From: Phycisphaerales bacterium
GTDB taxonomy: Bacteria; Planctomycetota; Phycisphaerae; Phycisphaerales; UBA1924
Assembly (NCBI GenBank): GCA_020846975.1
Contig: JADLCX010000027.1
Location: 1 to 64,000 of the forward strand
DNA: 64,000 nucleotides
Direction: 5' to 3'
Numbering within the stretch: the stretch's first letter is position 1; the number at the start of each line of letters is the position of its first letter. The notes below the pieces were generated by a model that had not been told where the DNA came from, made no database searches, and worked only from the letters and a program-made list of their open reading frames with translations. Positions 37,056 to 46,417 of this stretch are shown here, piece by piece. A program made the position numbers and the translations under genes.

Positions 37056-39540
37056 CCTCGGTTTGCAGCGGCGCGCCGATCCACCCTTCGACAGCCGTCA
37101 TTCGCGCACGCGATTCCCTTGTTGATCCCCTCACCCTCCTCGCTTCGACAGGGCCCGACGGGAGAATCACCGTCCGCGCGCCCACCGCGGCGATGGTCTG
37201 GTCCGCGCGATCAGTCACGCCCGACGTTCCCGGCAGCACCAGCACATCCGCCGACCGGTGCTCCGGCCGCAGGGCCTGCACCTGCGCGTGCGTCGCCGCG
37301 GCCGCGATCAGCGCGGCCCCAGCCGATTCTTCCACCCGCGCGATCAGCCTCGTCGGAGACGCTCCGACGAATCGAATCGCGGCCCGGCCGAGCGTGAACG
37401 AGTCTCCCTCCCCCACCACGCGAACGCCGACTCCGTGCTCCGCGAGCGTCCGAACGCACCTCGCCTCGGCCCTGGCCGGATCGGCCGCCGCATCGGCGAA
37501 ACCCTGCCCAACCAGCGCCGTGCGCACGCCGAGCGGTTCGATCAACTGCGGAATCAACGACCAGAACTCAGGCCCGTTCGACGGGATCACCACCGTGCGG
37601 ACCCGCCACGCGCCCATCTCGCGGGCCGTGCGGCGCAGGTCCTCGGCCCGCGGCCACGCGCCGCCGCCGGGCGTGCCACAGCCGATCATTGCCGCCCCGC
37701 CGTTGCTCCGAACCAGCACGCACGATCCGTCCCCCATCGCCAGCACGTCCACGCGCGCGCCCTTGCCCCTTCCAGCCGCCGCCTCACCAAACGTCACGAC
37801 CGCCAGCCAGACCCCCAGCACGCACGCGGCCGCCCACATGCGCCGATCGCGGACCCTGCCCCGCCACATCCAAACGACCAGCGCCGCCGTCGCCGCGCCC
37901 GTCCACGCGGCGTCGATCCGCGGCAGGTAGACGCACGCGCCGGGCCACTCATCGATGTGCTCGACTACCCACACGGCCGCATCACCGAGCCGCGCCAGCA
38001 CGGACGATGTGAACGGGACCGCCGCGGGCACGGCCAGCCCCACGAGGATACCGGCGTACCCGGTCCACAGAGTCAACGCCGCGATAGGCATCACGATCAG
38101 CGAGGCGAGCGGCGCGAGCACGCTGACCATGCCCGTGTGGTGCGCGATGATCGGCATCGCCACCGCCCACGCGACCAGTGATGCGGTCACCGCGAGTTTG
38201 AGGTTGCCGCCGATCCAGGCCGACACCCTGTACCAGGACCTGCGCTGCAACGGCGTCGCCACGAGTCCGCGGATCGGCGCGCCCCAGAGATGCTCGTGCA
38301 CCCGCGGAGCCAGAACGATCAGCGCGGCCACCACGCCGAACGAGAGTTGGAAGCCCAGCGACCACAGGTCCATCGGCTTCACAATCAACAGCGCCACCGC
38401 CACCCAGCCCAAGAGCGTCAGCCGGTCGTAGCGGCGACCGCTCGATTCGGCCGCCAGCAGAACGAGCAGCCCGATTCCCGAACGCAGGATCGACGACTCG
38501 GCGGGCAGGATCACCAGGTACGCGAGCACCACGGCCGCGCACACGACCGGCTCGATCCACCCGCGATCACCGGTCAGGCGGACCGCCGCCAGCGCGAGCC
38601 ACGCGAGCATCGCCAGGTTGACCCCGCTGATCGCCACAAGGTGCATCAACCCGACGCGGCGGAAGGCCGACTCCACCTCCGCCAACTCTCCGCCGGGGTC
38701 TCGCTCGCCCAGAAGCATGGCCGCGGTGAGCGCGCGGCCGCGCGAGCGCGGGACATCGGCGGCGTGTTGCTCCGATCCGAGCACGGCCCGCAGCACGGCG
38801 GAGTGCAGTCGCTCGCGCAGCGCGATCAGCCCCGCACGCGCTGGGGCGAGCGTTCCCGTGTTCGGGATCGGCGCCGCCGACTCGAAGCCCGCCAGTTCCA
38901 TCGACCCGACCAGCCCGTCCTGCGCATCGATCAGGTCGCGAGCAGGATCGCCGGGGTTCATCGGCCGCCGCGCCGGACGCAAACGGCCCGTCAGTTCGAT
39001 CGACGCTCCCGCGCGAACAAACCCGGGAAGATGCTCGATGGGCATCTCCACACGAATCCGCAGGCGGCCCTCGGCACGTCGAACGTCAGCACCGACACGA
39101 ACGCCGCTCACCGCGACCTCGAATCGGACCGCGGGCGGCGGCGCGCCATCCGCAAACGGCGCCGATGCCGAGTACGCCTGAGCACGCGGGGTGTCCACGA
39201 TCAGGCCGCGAACGGTCACCAGCGACGGCTCGGCCAGCGGATCGGTGCTGATCCAAGCGGCGAGCGATGAGGCCGGACGCTCGTTGATCCGGAACTGAAA
39301 CCACCCCGCCGAGAGTCCGACCACCGCCGCGCCGAGCACAACCCGGCAAGCCCAGCCCCGCGCGACCAACGCGGCCGCGAGCGCCACGCACGCCGCGCCG
39401 AACCAGAGCGCGGAGCCGATACCGGCCTCGCCTCGAGCGATGAATGACCCGAGCGCGACCAACAAGAGCACGATGATCGACCGCCGCGCCGGTCGAGGCC
39501 GGTCGGCATGTTCGCGCGGAAATTGATTGGTGACCGTCAT
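37048..39540 (-). CDS. ComEC/Rec2-type competence protein
   Basis: Multi-TM; FRRVGLMHLVAISGVNLAML; competence-domain helices; C-terminal metallo-beta-lactamase-like segment. Confidence 0.85.
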   Translation of the reverse strand: MTVTNQFPREHADRPRPARRSIIVLLLVALGSFIARGEAGIGSALWFGAACVALAAALVARGWACRVVLGAAVVGLSAGWFQFRINERPASSLAAWISTDPLAEPSLVTVRGLIVDTPRAQAYSASAPFADGAPPPAVRFEVAVSGVRVGADVRRAEGRLRIRVEMPIEHLPGFVRAGASIELTGRLRPARRPMNPGDPARDLIDAQDGLVGSMELAGFESAAPIPNTGTLAPARAGLIALRERLHSAVLRAVLGSEQHAADVPRSRGRALTAAMLLGERDPGGELAEVESAFRRVGLMHLVAISGVNLAMLAWLALAAVRLTGDRGWIEPVVCAAVVLAYLVILPAESSILRSGIGLLVLLAAESSGRRYDRLTLLGWVAVALLIVKPMDLWSLGFQLSFGVVAALIVLAPRVHEHLWGAPIRGLVATPLQRRSWYRVSAWIGGNLKLAVTASLVAWAVAMPIIAHHTGMVSVLAPLASLIVMPIAALTLWTGYAGILVGLAVPAAVPFTSSVLARLGDAAVWVVEHIDEWPGACVYLPRIDAAWTGAATAALVVWMWRGRVRDRRMWAAACVLGVWLAVVTFGEAAAGRGKGARVDVLAMGDGSCVLVRSNGGAAMIGCGTPGGGAWPRAEDLRRTAREMGAWRVRTVVIPSNGPEFWSLIPQLIEPLGVRTALVGQGFADAAADPARAEARCVRTLAEHGVGVRVVGEGDSFTLGRAAIRFVGASPTRLIARVEESAGAALIAAAATHAQVQALRPEHRSADVLVLPGTSGVTDRADQTIAAVGARTVILPSGPVEARRVRGSTRESRARMTAVEGWIGAPLQTEVR

Positions 39541-39616
39541 GCCCGGAGCGGCAGACGGTGACAGATTCCGGCCCGCGCGTCAAGCCCGGGTTTGCTCGGA
39601 TGCCCGAATCTCGCGC

Positions 39617-40588
39617 TTACTGAGCTGTCACGATGAAGTCGTCGAACCCGCCCCCGGTGATGGGGTCGAGGTTCGGCTGGTAGGGAAGGCCGGTGTTCTG
39701 GAACTGCTTGCCCCCCTGCTCGCTCTTGCCCAGGTAGGCGCCGTTGATTCCCGCCGAGTGCAGCACGATCGGGGCCCGGGCCGCGCTGGGCTTAGCCGGA
39801 TTGGTGTTCGGGTAGGCAAATGACGGATTTCCGAGCAGCGCGCCCATGGTCGTCACGCTCGTATTGTCATTACCCAGAAGCGACTGCTCGACCTGGCTCA
39901 CCGCCAGCTTGCCCAGACTCGTCGCTTTCAGAAACGCCTCGTTGCTCTGTGCGTAGAAGCACGCCGGGTTCGGCCGACTCAAGGCCTGCGCGAACGCGCG
40001 ATCTTCCGAAGGTTCGATGTCCTGCCGCCACGCCAGGATCGGCGAGCCCCACGCATCGACCAGAACTGGCATGTCCCGCGCCTGGCCGGGATTCGCCCGC
40101 TGGCCGTTGCCGTTCTGCTTCGTAAAGTACTTGGGATCAGGCGTGAAATACGTCTTCGAGATCGAGCCCGAGGCCGATTGCGTCGGCGACCCGATCCGCA
40201 GCGGGTCCACCCGCACCGTCCCGTTCTGCCCGCCCGGTCCCACGGTCAGCAGCCCCGCGCCGTTCTCCGTCGTGATGCCGCCGGCAAGGTCCAGCAGCAA
40301 GTTCTCCATCGTCGAGAAGTCCATGTTCGTGTTGTTGCCCATCTCGCGGGCGGAGAAGTACCCCGGCAGGCGGCGCAGATCGAGGTTGTACTGCCCGATC
40401 GAGGTCGAGAGGCTCGCCATCATCTGGTGCGAGGCCGACTTGCGGGCCGCGTTGCGAACCCCGCCCAGCGAGGGGATCACGATCGACATCACGATCACCA
40501 GGATCGCGATCACCACCAGCAGTTCCAGCAGCGAGAACGCGCGGCGGACAGCATGGGCACGGGGCTTGCGGATCGTGTTGGCCGGCAT
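39617..40588 (-). CDS. Type II secretion/pseudopilin-like protein with prepilin N-terminus
   Basis: RRAFSLLELLVVIAILVIVMSIVIPSL prepilin cleavage/methylation motif. Confidence 0.88.
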   Translation of the reverse strand: MPANTIRKPRAHAVRRAFSLLELLVVIAILVIVMSIVIPSLGGVRNAARKSASHQMMASLSTSIGQYNLDLRRLPGYFSAREMGNNTNMDFSTMENLLLDLAGGITTENGAGLLTVGPGGQNGTVRVDPLRIGSPTQSASGSISKTYFTPDPKYFTKQNGNGQRANPGQARDMPVLVDAWGSPILAWRQDIEPSEDRAFAQALSRPNPACFYAQSNEAFLKATSLGKLAVSQVEQSLLGNDNTSVTTMGALLGNPSFAYPNTNPAKPSAARAPIVLHSAGINGAYLGKSEQGGKQFQNTGLPYQPNLDPITGGGFDDFIVTAQ

Positions 40589-40863
40589 GGTCGGTTCCTC
40601 GTTCGGTTAGGGCGGGCCCATCCGGCCCGCGAGTCTGTTCGCGGCAAGAGTCGGAACTGATCCGGTGGGCCACCGGAACAATCGTCCAGCAACCCGGCCG
40701 CTCGACCCTCCCCCGCCGAATCCCGCAACGACCCTGCAAATCTACCCCGCGGTACCAATCTCGTCCGACGAACTCGTGGAGTTGAATCCGTGTTCGGGCA
40801 ATTATAGGACGATTGAGCAAGTCGGGCGATCCCGCAGGCGGGTTTGGTTGTAGGATCGGCTTG

Positions 40864-41958
40864 ATGGGTTCCACCGGATCGACAACTCCGCATCACCTCC
40901 CGCTGAGCCCACCTGCCGGCGTGATCGCTCGAACGGTCGATGGGCTTCGAGCCGGGATGCCTGTCCTCCTGCCCGTGGAGGGCACGTATGTGCTCGCCGC
41001 GGCGCACGGATCGGCCGGCCAGCCGAGCGGTGCGGCGTGGCTGGCCGTCGATCGATCCGACCTGGAGGCTTCGATCACCGCACTGTCCCCCGCGGCAGGA
41101 CGGCTGGTCCGGCGGCTCACGCCCGGGCCCGTGGTGTTCAGATTTCCGAGCGAACTTCCCGGCCCCGCCCCCACGGGTGTTCGTGCCGCCCGCCTGACAA
41201 CGCACCCCTTCACCCTCACCGTGCTCGCCGAGTGCGAGCGGCCAGTCGTCGGTCTCGAACTCGCTGACAACGCGGGCGGCTGGACCAGCACCCCTACCGA
41301 GGCCGCCGCGGCGGCCTGTCTCCTCCTGGGTCCGAACGCCGAGGTCGATTCCCACGACCTGCCCGTGCCCGAGGGGCGTACGGTGGCAACGATCGTGGAG
41401 GTGGGCTTCGACGGCGACTCGGGGGGAGGGGGGGGCGCGATCCGTGTCGCGCGGCCGGGCTCGTACGAGGAACGCTTCATCCGGAAGCAGTTGGCCATGA
41501 ACGTGCTCTTTGTCTGCACCGGAAACACCTGCCGCAGCCCCATGGCCGAGGCGATCGCCTCGGCCATGAGCCCGCGCGCCGAGAGTTCCGGACCGTCCGA
41601 GGGCCTGGCCATGCGGTTCACTTCCGCCGGCACCGCGGCCTCGAGCGGGGCAAGCCCGAGCGCCGAGGCCGTTCGCGCCGTCAAGGATCTGGAGATCGGC
41701 GCGAACCTCGTCAGCCACCGCTCGCGCCCGCTGAACCGGAAACTGATCGCCGAGGCCGACGCCATCTACACGATGAGCCGGTCGCACATGCACGCGATCC
41801 TCGAACTCGACCCCGAAGCCGGCGACAAGGTGCGGCTGCTCGACCCCGATGGACACGATGTTCCCGACCCGGTCGGCCTGGCCGACCGCGTCTACATGCA
41901 GACGGCGCGCAGCATCATGGCGATGTGGGAGCGCCGGCTGAAGGAGCTTGCACCATGA
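40864..41958 (+). CDS. Fusion: Sua5/YrdC-like N-terminal domain plus low-molecular-weight protein-tyrosine/arginine phosphatase
   Basis: C-terminal MNVLFVCTGNTCRSPMAEAIA (CX5R P-loop) and DVPDPVG; N-terminal LRAGMPVLLPVEGTYVLAAAHGSAG...RLTPGPVVFRF...TIVEV...RVARPGS resembles the Sua5 family. Confidence 0.8.
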   Translation: MGSTGSTTPHHLPLSPPAGVIARTVDGLRAGMPVLLPVEGTYVLAAAHGSAGQPSGAAWLAVDRSDLEASITALSPAAGRLVRRLTPGPVVFRFPSELPGPAPTGVRAARLTTHPFTLTVLAECERPVVGLELADNAGGWTSTPTEAAAAACLLLGPNAEVDSHDLPVPEGRTVATIVEVGFDGDSGGGGGAIRVARPGSYEERFIRKQLAMNVLFVCTGNTCRSPMAEAIASAMSPRAESSGPSEGLAMRFTSAGTAASSGASPSAEAVRAVKDLEIGANLVSHRSRPLNRKLIAEADAIYTMSRSHMHAILELDPEAGDKVRLLDPDGHDVPDPVGLADRVYMQTARSIMAMWERRLKELAP

Positions 41959-42413
41959 AACTCGCGCTCAGCGCGGACCATCGCGGCGTTACCGCGACCA
42001 GGCAGCTCGCCGACCGGCTCGGCTCGCTCGGCCACCAGGTCACGGTCGTCGGCAACCTCTCAGGCGAAACTTGTGACTACCCCGACCCCGCCTTCGCCGC
42101 GGGCGAGATGGTCCGCAAGGGCCAGGTCGATCGCGCCATCCTCCTCTGCGGCTCGGGGATCGGCATGAGCATCGCCGCCAACAAGGTCAAGGGCGTCCGC
42201 GCCGCGCTGGTCCACGACGAACTCACCGCCGAGATGAGCCGCTCGCACAACGACGCCAACGTGCTCTGCCTCTCGGCCGACCTGCTCGGCCAGCGGCTGA
42301 TCGAGAAGATCGTGGACATCTGGCTCGCGACACCCTTCATGGGCGGCCGCCACGAGCGACGGGTAAAGAAGATCGCCGTGATCGAGGACGGTCGCGACCC
42401 CTCAGCAGGCTGA
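41955..42413 (+). CDS. rpiB: Ribose-5-phosphate isomerase B / RpiB-LacA-LacB family
   Basis: MKLALSADHRGV; DYPDPAFAAGEMV; GILLCGSGIGMSIAANK-like ILLCGSGIGMSIAANKVKGVRAAL; SRSHNDANVLCLSADL. Confidence 0.92.
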   Translation: MKLALSADHRGVTATRQLADRLGSLGHQVTVVGNLSGETCDYPDPAFAAGEMVRKGQVDRAILLCGSGIGMSIAANKVKGVRAALVHDELTAEMSRSHNDANVLCLSADLLGQRLIEKIVDIWLATPFMGGRHERRVKKIAVIEDGRDPSAG

Positions 42414-42422
42414 ACCCGTCAT

Positions 42423-42675
42423 CCCGACAACGCGGAGGTCACGGAGTCGGCACGGAGATCGCGGAGAGATCAAGAATGACCTCTCGAGCCGCTTGCTCCT
42501 CGCCTTGAACGACTCCTCAGCGGCTTCTTCGTGCCACACGGCGAACTCTCGATTCCGTCCGGGCATCGCTGCGCGCGCCGAGGTCTCGCGGGCTCAGAAA
42601 AACAAGCCTGATCCTTCGGCCCCCTGCACTTCTCCGCGGTCTCCGCGCTTCCTCGGCGTACTCCGCGTTGTCCGG
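42423..42675. repeat. Imperfect long inverted repeat, CGCGGAG family, between convergent genes
   Basis: Left arm 42423-42469 versus reverse complement of 42629-42675: 35/47 identical by hand alignment. Confidence 0.75.
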
Positions 42676-42684
42676 CGGGTCGTT

Positions 42685-43971
42685 CTACCGATCCAGCTCC
42701 GCCGCCACGATGTTGATCGACCCGAGGATGGCGACAATGTCGCTGAGCATGTGCCCCTCGGTGATCTTCGCGCAGATCGAGTAGTTGATGAAGCACGGCG
42801 GCCGCACCTTCACCCGCCACGGCCTGGCTCCGCCATCGGCCACGATGAAGTACCCGAGCTCCCCGTTGGCCGTCTCAACCGCGTCGTAACACTCCGCGAT
42901 CGGGCTCTTCCACCCCCGGTTGCTCATGATCAACTCGAAGTGCTGGATCAGCCCCTCGATCGACCCGTACACATCCTTCTTCGGCGGCTTCACCATCTTT
43001 CCGTCGGCGAACGCATCGACCGGACCCTCGGGGATGACGGGCACAAGCTGCCGGATGATCGACAGCGACTGCCTGATCTCCTCGCACCGCACGCGGAACC
43101 GCGCGAAGCAGTCCCCCTCCTTCGCCACCGGCACCTTGAACTGCACCGCCTTCGCGCCAGCCCCGTCCCAGTTGTCCGCGTAACACAGGTACGGGAAGTC
43201 CTTCCGCACATCCCGCGCGACGCCCGAGGCCCGCGCCATCGGACCCGTCAGGCTCCACGCGATCGCCTCCTCCCGCGTGATCACGCCGATGTCCTTGGTG
43301 CGATCGATGAAGATCCGGTTGTTGGTGACCAGCACCTCCAGATCGCCCAGCGCGGCCTCGATGTCGTCGGCCGTCGAGAGCGCCATGCGCTGGAACACCG
43401 CCGTCTCGGGCAGGTCCTGCATCAGCCCCCCCACCCGCGTCCAGTCCGGATGGAACCTCTGCCCCGAGATGTAGTCGCACAGGTCGTAGATCCGCTCGCG
43501 CGGGTTGAACGCGTACAGAAACCCCGAGATGCCCCCGACGTCGAGCGCCGCCGCGCCCACGCACAGCAGGTGGTTCTGGACCCGCGCAAACTCCGCCATG
43601 ATCGTCCGCAGCACCTTGCACCGCGGCGTGATGTCGATCCCGAACAGCCTCTCCACCGCGTGGTGCCACGCGATGTCGTTCGCGATCGGCGACAGATAGT
43701 CCATCCGCGACACGATCGTCACGTACTGGTTGTAATCCAGGTGCTCGCCCAGCTTCTCGAACCCCGAGTGCAGGTACCCGATGTGCGGTGTGCACCGCGC
43801 GATCCGCTCCCCATCCAGCTCCAGCACCAGCCGCAGCGTTGTGTGCGTTGCCGGGTGCTGCGGCCCGAAGTTCAGGACCCACCGCTCGCCGGTATCGACG
43901 TGGCTCTTGAGATAGTCCGTGGACTCGATGTCGATCCCGAAACCTTGCTCGGGCTTGAGTGTGAAGGGCAT
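42685..43971 (-). CDS. nuoD: NADH-quinone oxidoreductase subunit D
   Basis: LNFGPQHPATHTTLRLVLELDGERI; HIGYLHSGFEKLGEHLDYNQYVTIVSRMDYLSP; C-terminal GSINIVAAELDR. Confidence 0.95.
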   Translation of the reverse strand: MPFTLKPEQGFGIDIESTDYLKSHVDTGERWVLNFGPQHPATHTTLRLVLELDGERIARCTPHIGYLHSGFEKLGEHLDYNQYVTIVSRMDYLSPIANDIAWHHAVERLFGIDITPRCKVLRTIMAEFARVQNHLLCVGAAALDVGGISGFLYAFNPRERIYDLCDYISGQRFHPDWTRVGGLMQDLPETAVFQRMALSTADDIEAALGDLEVLVTNNRIFIDRTKDIGVITREEAIAWSLTGPMARASGVARDVRKDFPYLCYADNWDGAGAKAVQFKVPVAKEGDCFARFRVRCEEIRQSLSIIRQLVPVIPEGPVDAFADGKMVKPPKKDVYGSIEGLIQHFELIMSNRGWKSPIAECYDAVETANGELGYFIVADGGARPWRVKVRPPCFINYSICAKITEGHMLSDIVAILGSINIVAAELDR

Positions 43972-44035
43972 GGGCCCGATGGTAGGGCCGAGCGGCGAGG
44001 GCACGCCATCGCCCTGTTCCATCGGAACAACCGGG

Positions 44036-44245
44036 CAGACGGTTGAACGATCGCGCGATAAACGATGGAAACAGCGTTGAATCCCGGAAACGCACCGGTA
44101 GTTCTTCGGCACGCACCGTTGCACGAGGGAAGAGCACCCGTGCGCGCGGGAAACGCACCGGCAATCGTTCGGGAGTTGCCGGTGCGGGCCCGGCAGCTAC
44201 CGGTGTTCGCGGCGGACACACCGGTGCGCACGTGAGATTGACCGC
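44036..44245. repeat. Second degenerate array with exact 21-bp period
   Basis: tgaatcccggaaacgcaccgg / tagttcttcggcacgcaccgt / tgcacgagggaagagcacccg / tgcgcgcgggaaacgcaccgg / caatcgttcgggagttgccgg / tgcgggcccggcagctaccgg / tgttcgcggcggacacaccgg / tgcgcacgtgagattgaccgc; ACCGG recurs every 21 nt; the first two units are weaker. Confidence 0.75.
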
Positions 44246-44301
44246 GGCGATTGACACACTCCTCCGCGCAGCCTCGGGTGCCGCCACCCGCGCTCGCAGT
44301 C

Positions 44302-44326
44302 GGAGGGGGGGAGGGGGAGGAGGGGG
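44302..44326. repeat. G-rich tract with quadruplex potential
   Basis: ggagggggggagggggaggaggggg. Confidence 0.75.
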
Positions 44327-44557
44327 CGTACGCCGTGGCGACGCGGTCGCCTCGGCCCGCGACGCGGCAAGACCGCCCGCACGCGACCGCCACGACGCAC
44401 CTTCGCCTGAATCCCCGGTGTTGATCGGCGGGCACGGCAACCCGCTCGGTCTGGCACCCTCGGAGCAACCGCGCGCCGCGTGACCGCGACTCGCTTCATC
44501 GCGCAACCAACCTCTCAACTCCGCAAACCCCCACCACCGCATCGCGTACCTTTACCA

Positions 44558-46339
44558 ATGCACGACCTCCCGCTGCTGACCACCATCGCCGCTGCCTTCG
44601 CCGCGGCCTGGATCCTGGGTCTCATCACCCAGAGGCTCGGTCTCTCGCCGATCGTGGGCTACCTCCTCGCCGGCGTGGTGATTGGTCGCCATACCCCCGG
44701 CTTCGTCGGCGATGAGCACCTCGCCCAGCAGCTCGCCGAGGTCGGCGTCATCCTCCTCATGTTCGGCGTCGGGCTGCACTTCCACCTCAAGGACCTTCTC
44801 GCGGTCAAGGGCATCGCCATCCCCGGCGCCATCGTGCAGAGCGCGGTGGCCACCATCGTCACCGCGCTGGCCTTCCAGTACTTCGGATGGGACTTCAAGG
44901 CCGGGCTCGTCCTCGGCATGGCCATGGCCGTCGCCAGCACCGTCGTGCTCCTCCGTGTCCTCATGGACCGTGAGATGCTCAACACCGAGCACGGCCATGT
45001 CGCCGTCGGGTGGCTGATCGCCGAGGACGTTTTCACCGTCCTCGCCCTCGTGCTGGTCCCGGTCCTCGCCGGCCAGACCGGTGATGGCGATGCCGGGGGA
45101 GGCGGGGGTGACCTCGGTCAATCTTCCGGCCTCGCCGCGATCGGATGGGCCGTGCTCAAGCTCGGAGCCCTGGTCGCCCTCGTCCTGCTCGGCGGCTCAC
45201 GCGTGGTCCCCTGGATCCTGATCCAGGTCACCCGCCTCCGCTCCCGCGAGCTCTTCACGCTCACCGTGCTCGTGCTCTCCATCGCCATCGCCGTCGGCTC
45301 CGCCTCCCTCTTCGGAGCCTCCGTCGCGCTCGGAGCCTTCCTCGCCGGCATGGTCGTCGCCCAGTCCCCCGTCAGCCATCAGGCCGCGGCCGATGTTCTG
45401 CCCATGCGCGACGCTTTCGCGGTCCTGTTCTTCGTCTCCGTGGGCATGCTCTTCGATCCCTGGTTCCTGGTCACCCACCCCGGCATGGTGTCCGCGGGCC
45501 TGGCGGTGGTGCTGATCGCCAAGCCCCTGGCCGCCCTCGCGATCGTCGCCCTGCTCGGCTACACCCCGCGCACCGCGCTCACCGTCGCCATCGGCCTGGC
45601 GCAGATCGGCGAGTTCTCCTTCATCCTCGCCAACCTCGCCACCGAGCACAAGCTCCTCCCCGAGACCGCCAACAACGTCCTCGTCGCCGCGGCCATGATC
45701 TCCATCACCATCAACCCCCTGCTCTTCCGCTCCATCGACCGCATCGAACGCGCCCTGCAGGCCTGCCCGCCGCTCTGGAAACTCCTCAGCTTCCGCGTCA
45801 ACGCCCGCTTGCGGAAGATGGGCGCGAAGTCCAGCGTCACCGTCCCCGCAAGCGCCGAGGCCGAGCGTCCCGCGGCGATCATCGTCGGCTATGGCCCCGT
45901 CGGGCGCGTCGTCGATGCCATGCTCCGCGATTCCGGGCTCGACACCGTGGTCATCGACATGAACATGGACACGATCGCGGCCCTCACCAAGTCCGGCCGC
46001 CGGGCCATCTACGGTGATGCCACCAGCGCCGCCGTCCTCGACGATGCCGGCGTCCAGCGCGCTGTACACATGGTCATCACCCTCCCCAACCCGAGCGACC
46101 GACCGCCCGCCGTGCTCGCAGCCCGAAGCCTGAACTCGACGATGGAGATCACCGTCCGCGCCAGATTCCTCAGCGAGCGCGAGCAGCTCCGCCAGGCCGG
46201 CGCAACCACGCTGGTCTACGAGGAAGGAGAAGCCGGCGTCGAACTGGCCCGCCGCGTGCTCGAACGCCGCGGCGTCCAACGCGACAAGATCGACTCGCTG
46301 CTCGCCTCCATCCGCAAGCTGTGGAGCATGCAGGAGTAG
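44558..46339 (+). CDS. CPA2-family monovalent cation:proton antiporter (KefB/YbaL-like) with TrkA-N domain
   Basis: LGLSPIVGYLLAGVVIGRHTPGF; 12-TM antiporter region; RCK motif AAIIVGYGPVGRVVDAML...VVIDMNMDTIAAL...AIYGDATS. Confidence 0.92.
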   Translation: MHDLPLLTTIAAAFAAAWILGLITQRLGLSPIVGYLLAGVVIGRHTPGFVGDEHLAQQLAEVGVILLMFGVGLHFHLKDLLAVKGIAIPGAIVQSAVATIVTALAFQYFGWDFKAGLVLGMAMAVASTVVLLRVLMDREMLNTEHGHVAVGWLIAEDVFTVLALVLVPVLAGQTGDGDAGGGGGDLGQSSGLAAIGWAVLKLGALVALVLLGGSRVVPWILIQVTRLRSRELFTLTVLVLSIAIAVGSASLFGASVALGAFLAGMVVAQSPVSHQAAADVLPMRDAFAVLFFVSVGMLFDPWFLVTHPGMVSAGLAVVLIAKPLAALAIVALLGYTPRTALTVAIGLAQIGEFSFILANLATEHKLLPETANNVLVAAAMISITINPLLFRSIDRIERALQACPPLWKLLSFRVNARLRKMGAKSSVTVPASAEAERPAAIIVGYGPVGRVVDAMLRDSGLDTVVIDMNMDTIAALTKSGRRAIYGDATSAAVLDDAGVQRAVHMVITLPNPSDRPPAVLAARSLNSTMEITVRARFLSEREQLRQAGATTLVYEEGEAGVELARRVLERRGVQRDKIDSLLASIRKLWSMQE

Positions 46340-46417
46340 GTTTCTGGACACGTACCGAACGCGATCGGTGCCCCTTATCATGCGCGGTCACGGCAATCAA
46401 CAGCTAAGGATGTGTGA

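Noticed and set aside
42875-44542. 555-aa minus-strand ORF over nuoD and array 2
   Set aside because: Out of frame with the unambiguous nuoD product.
46340-46417. Imperfect palindrome ACCGAACGCGATCGGT upstream of the methyltransferase as a controller-protein operator
   Set aside because: Only short complementary arms and no C-protein gene nearby; not enough to claim.
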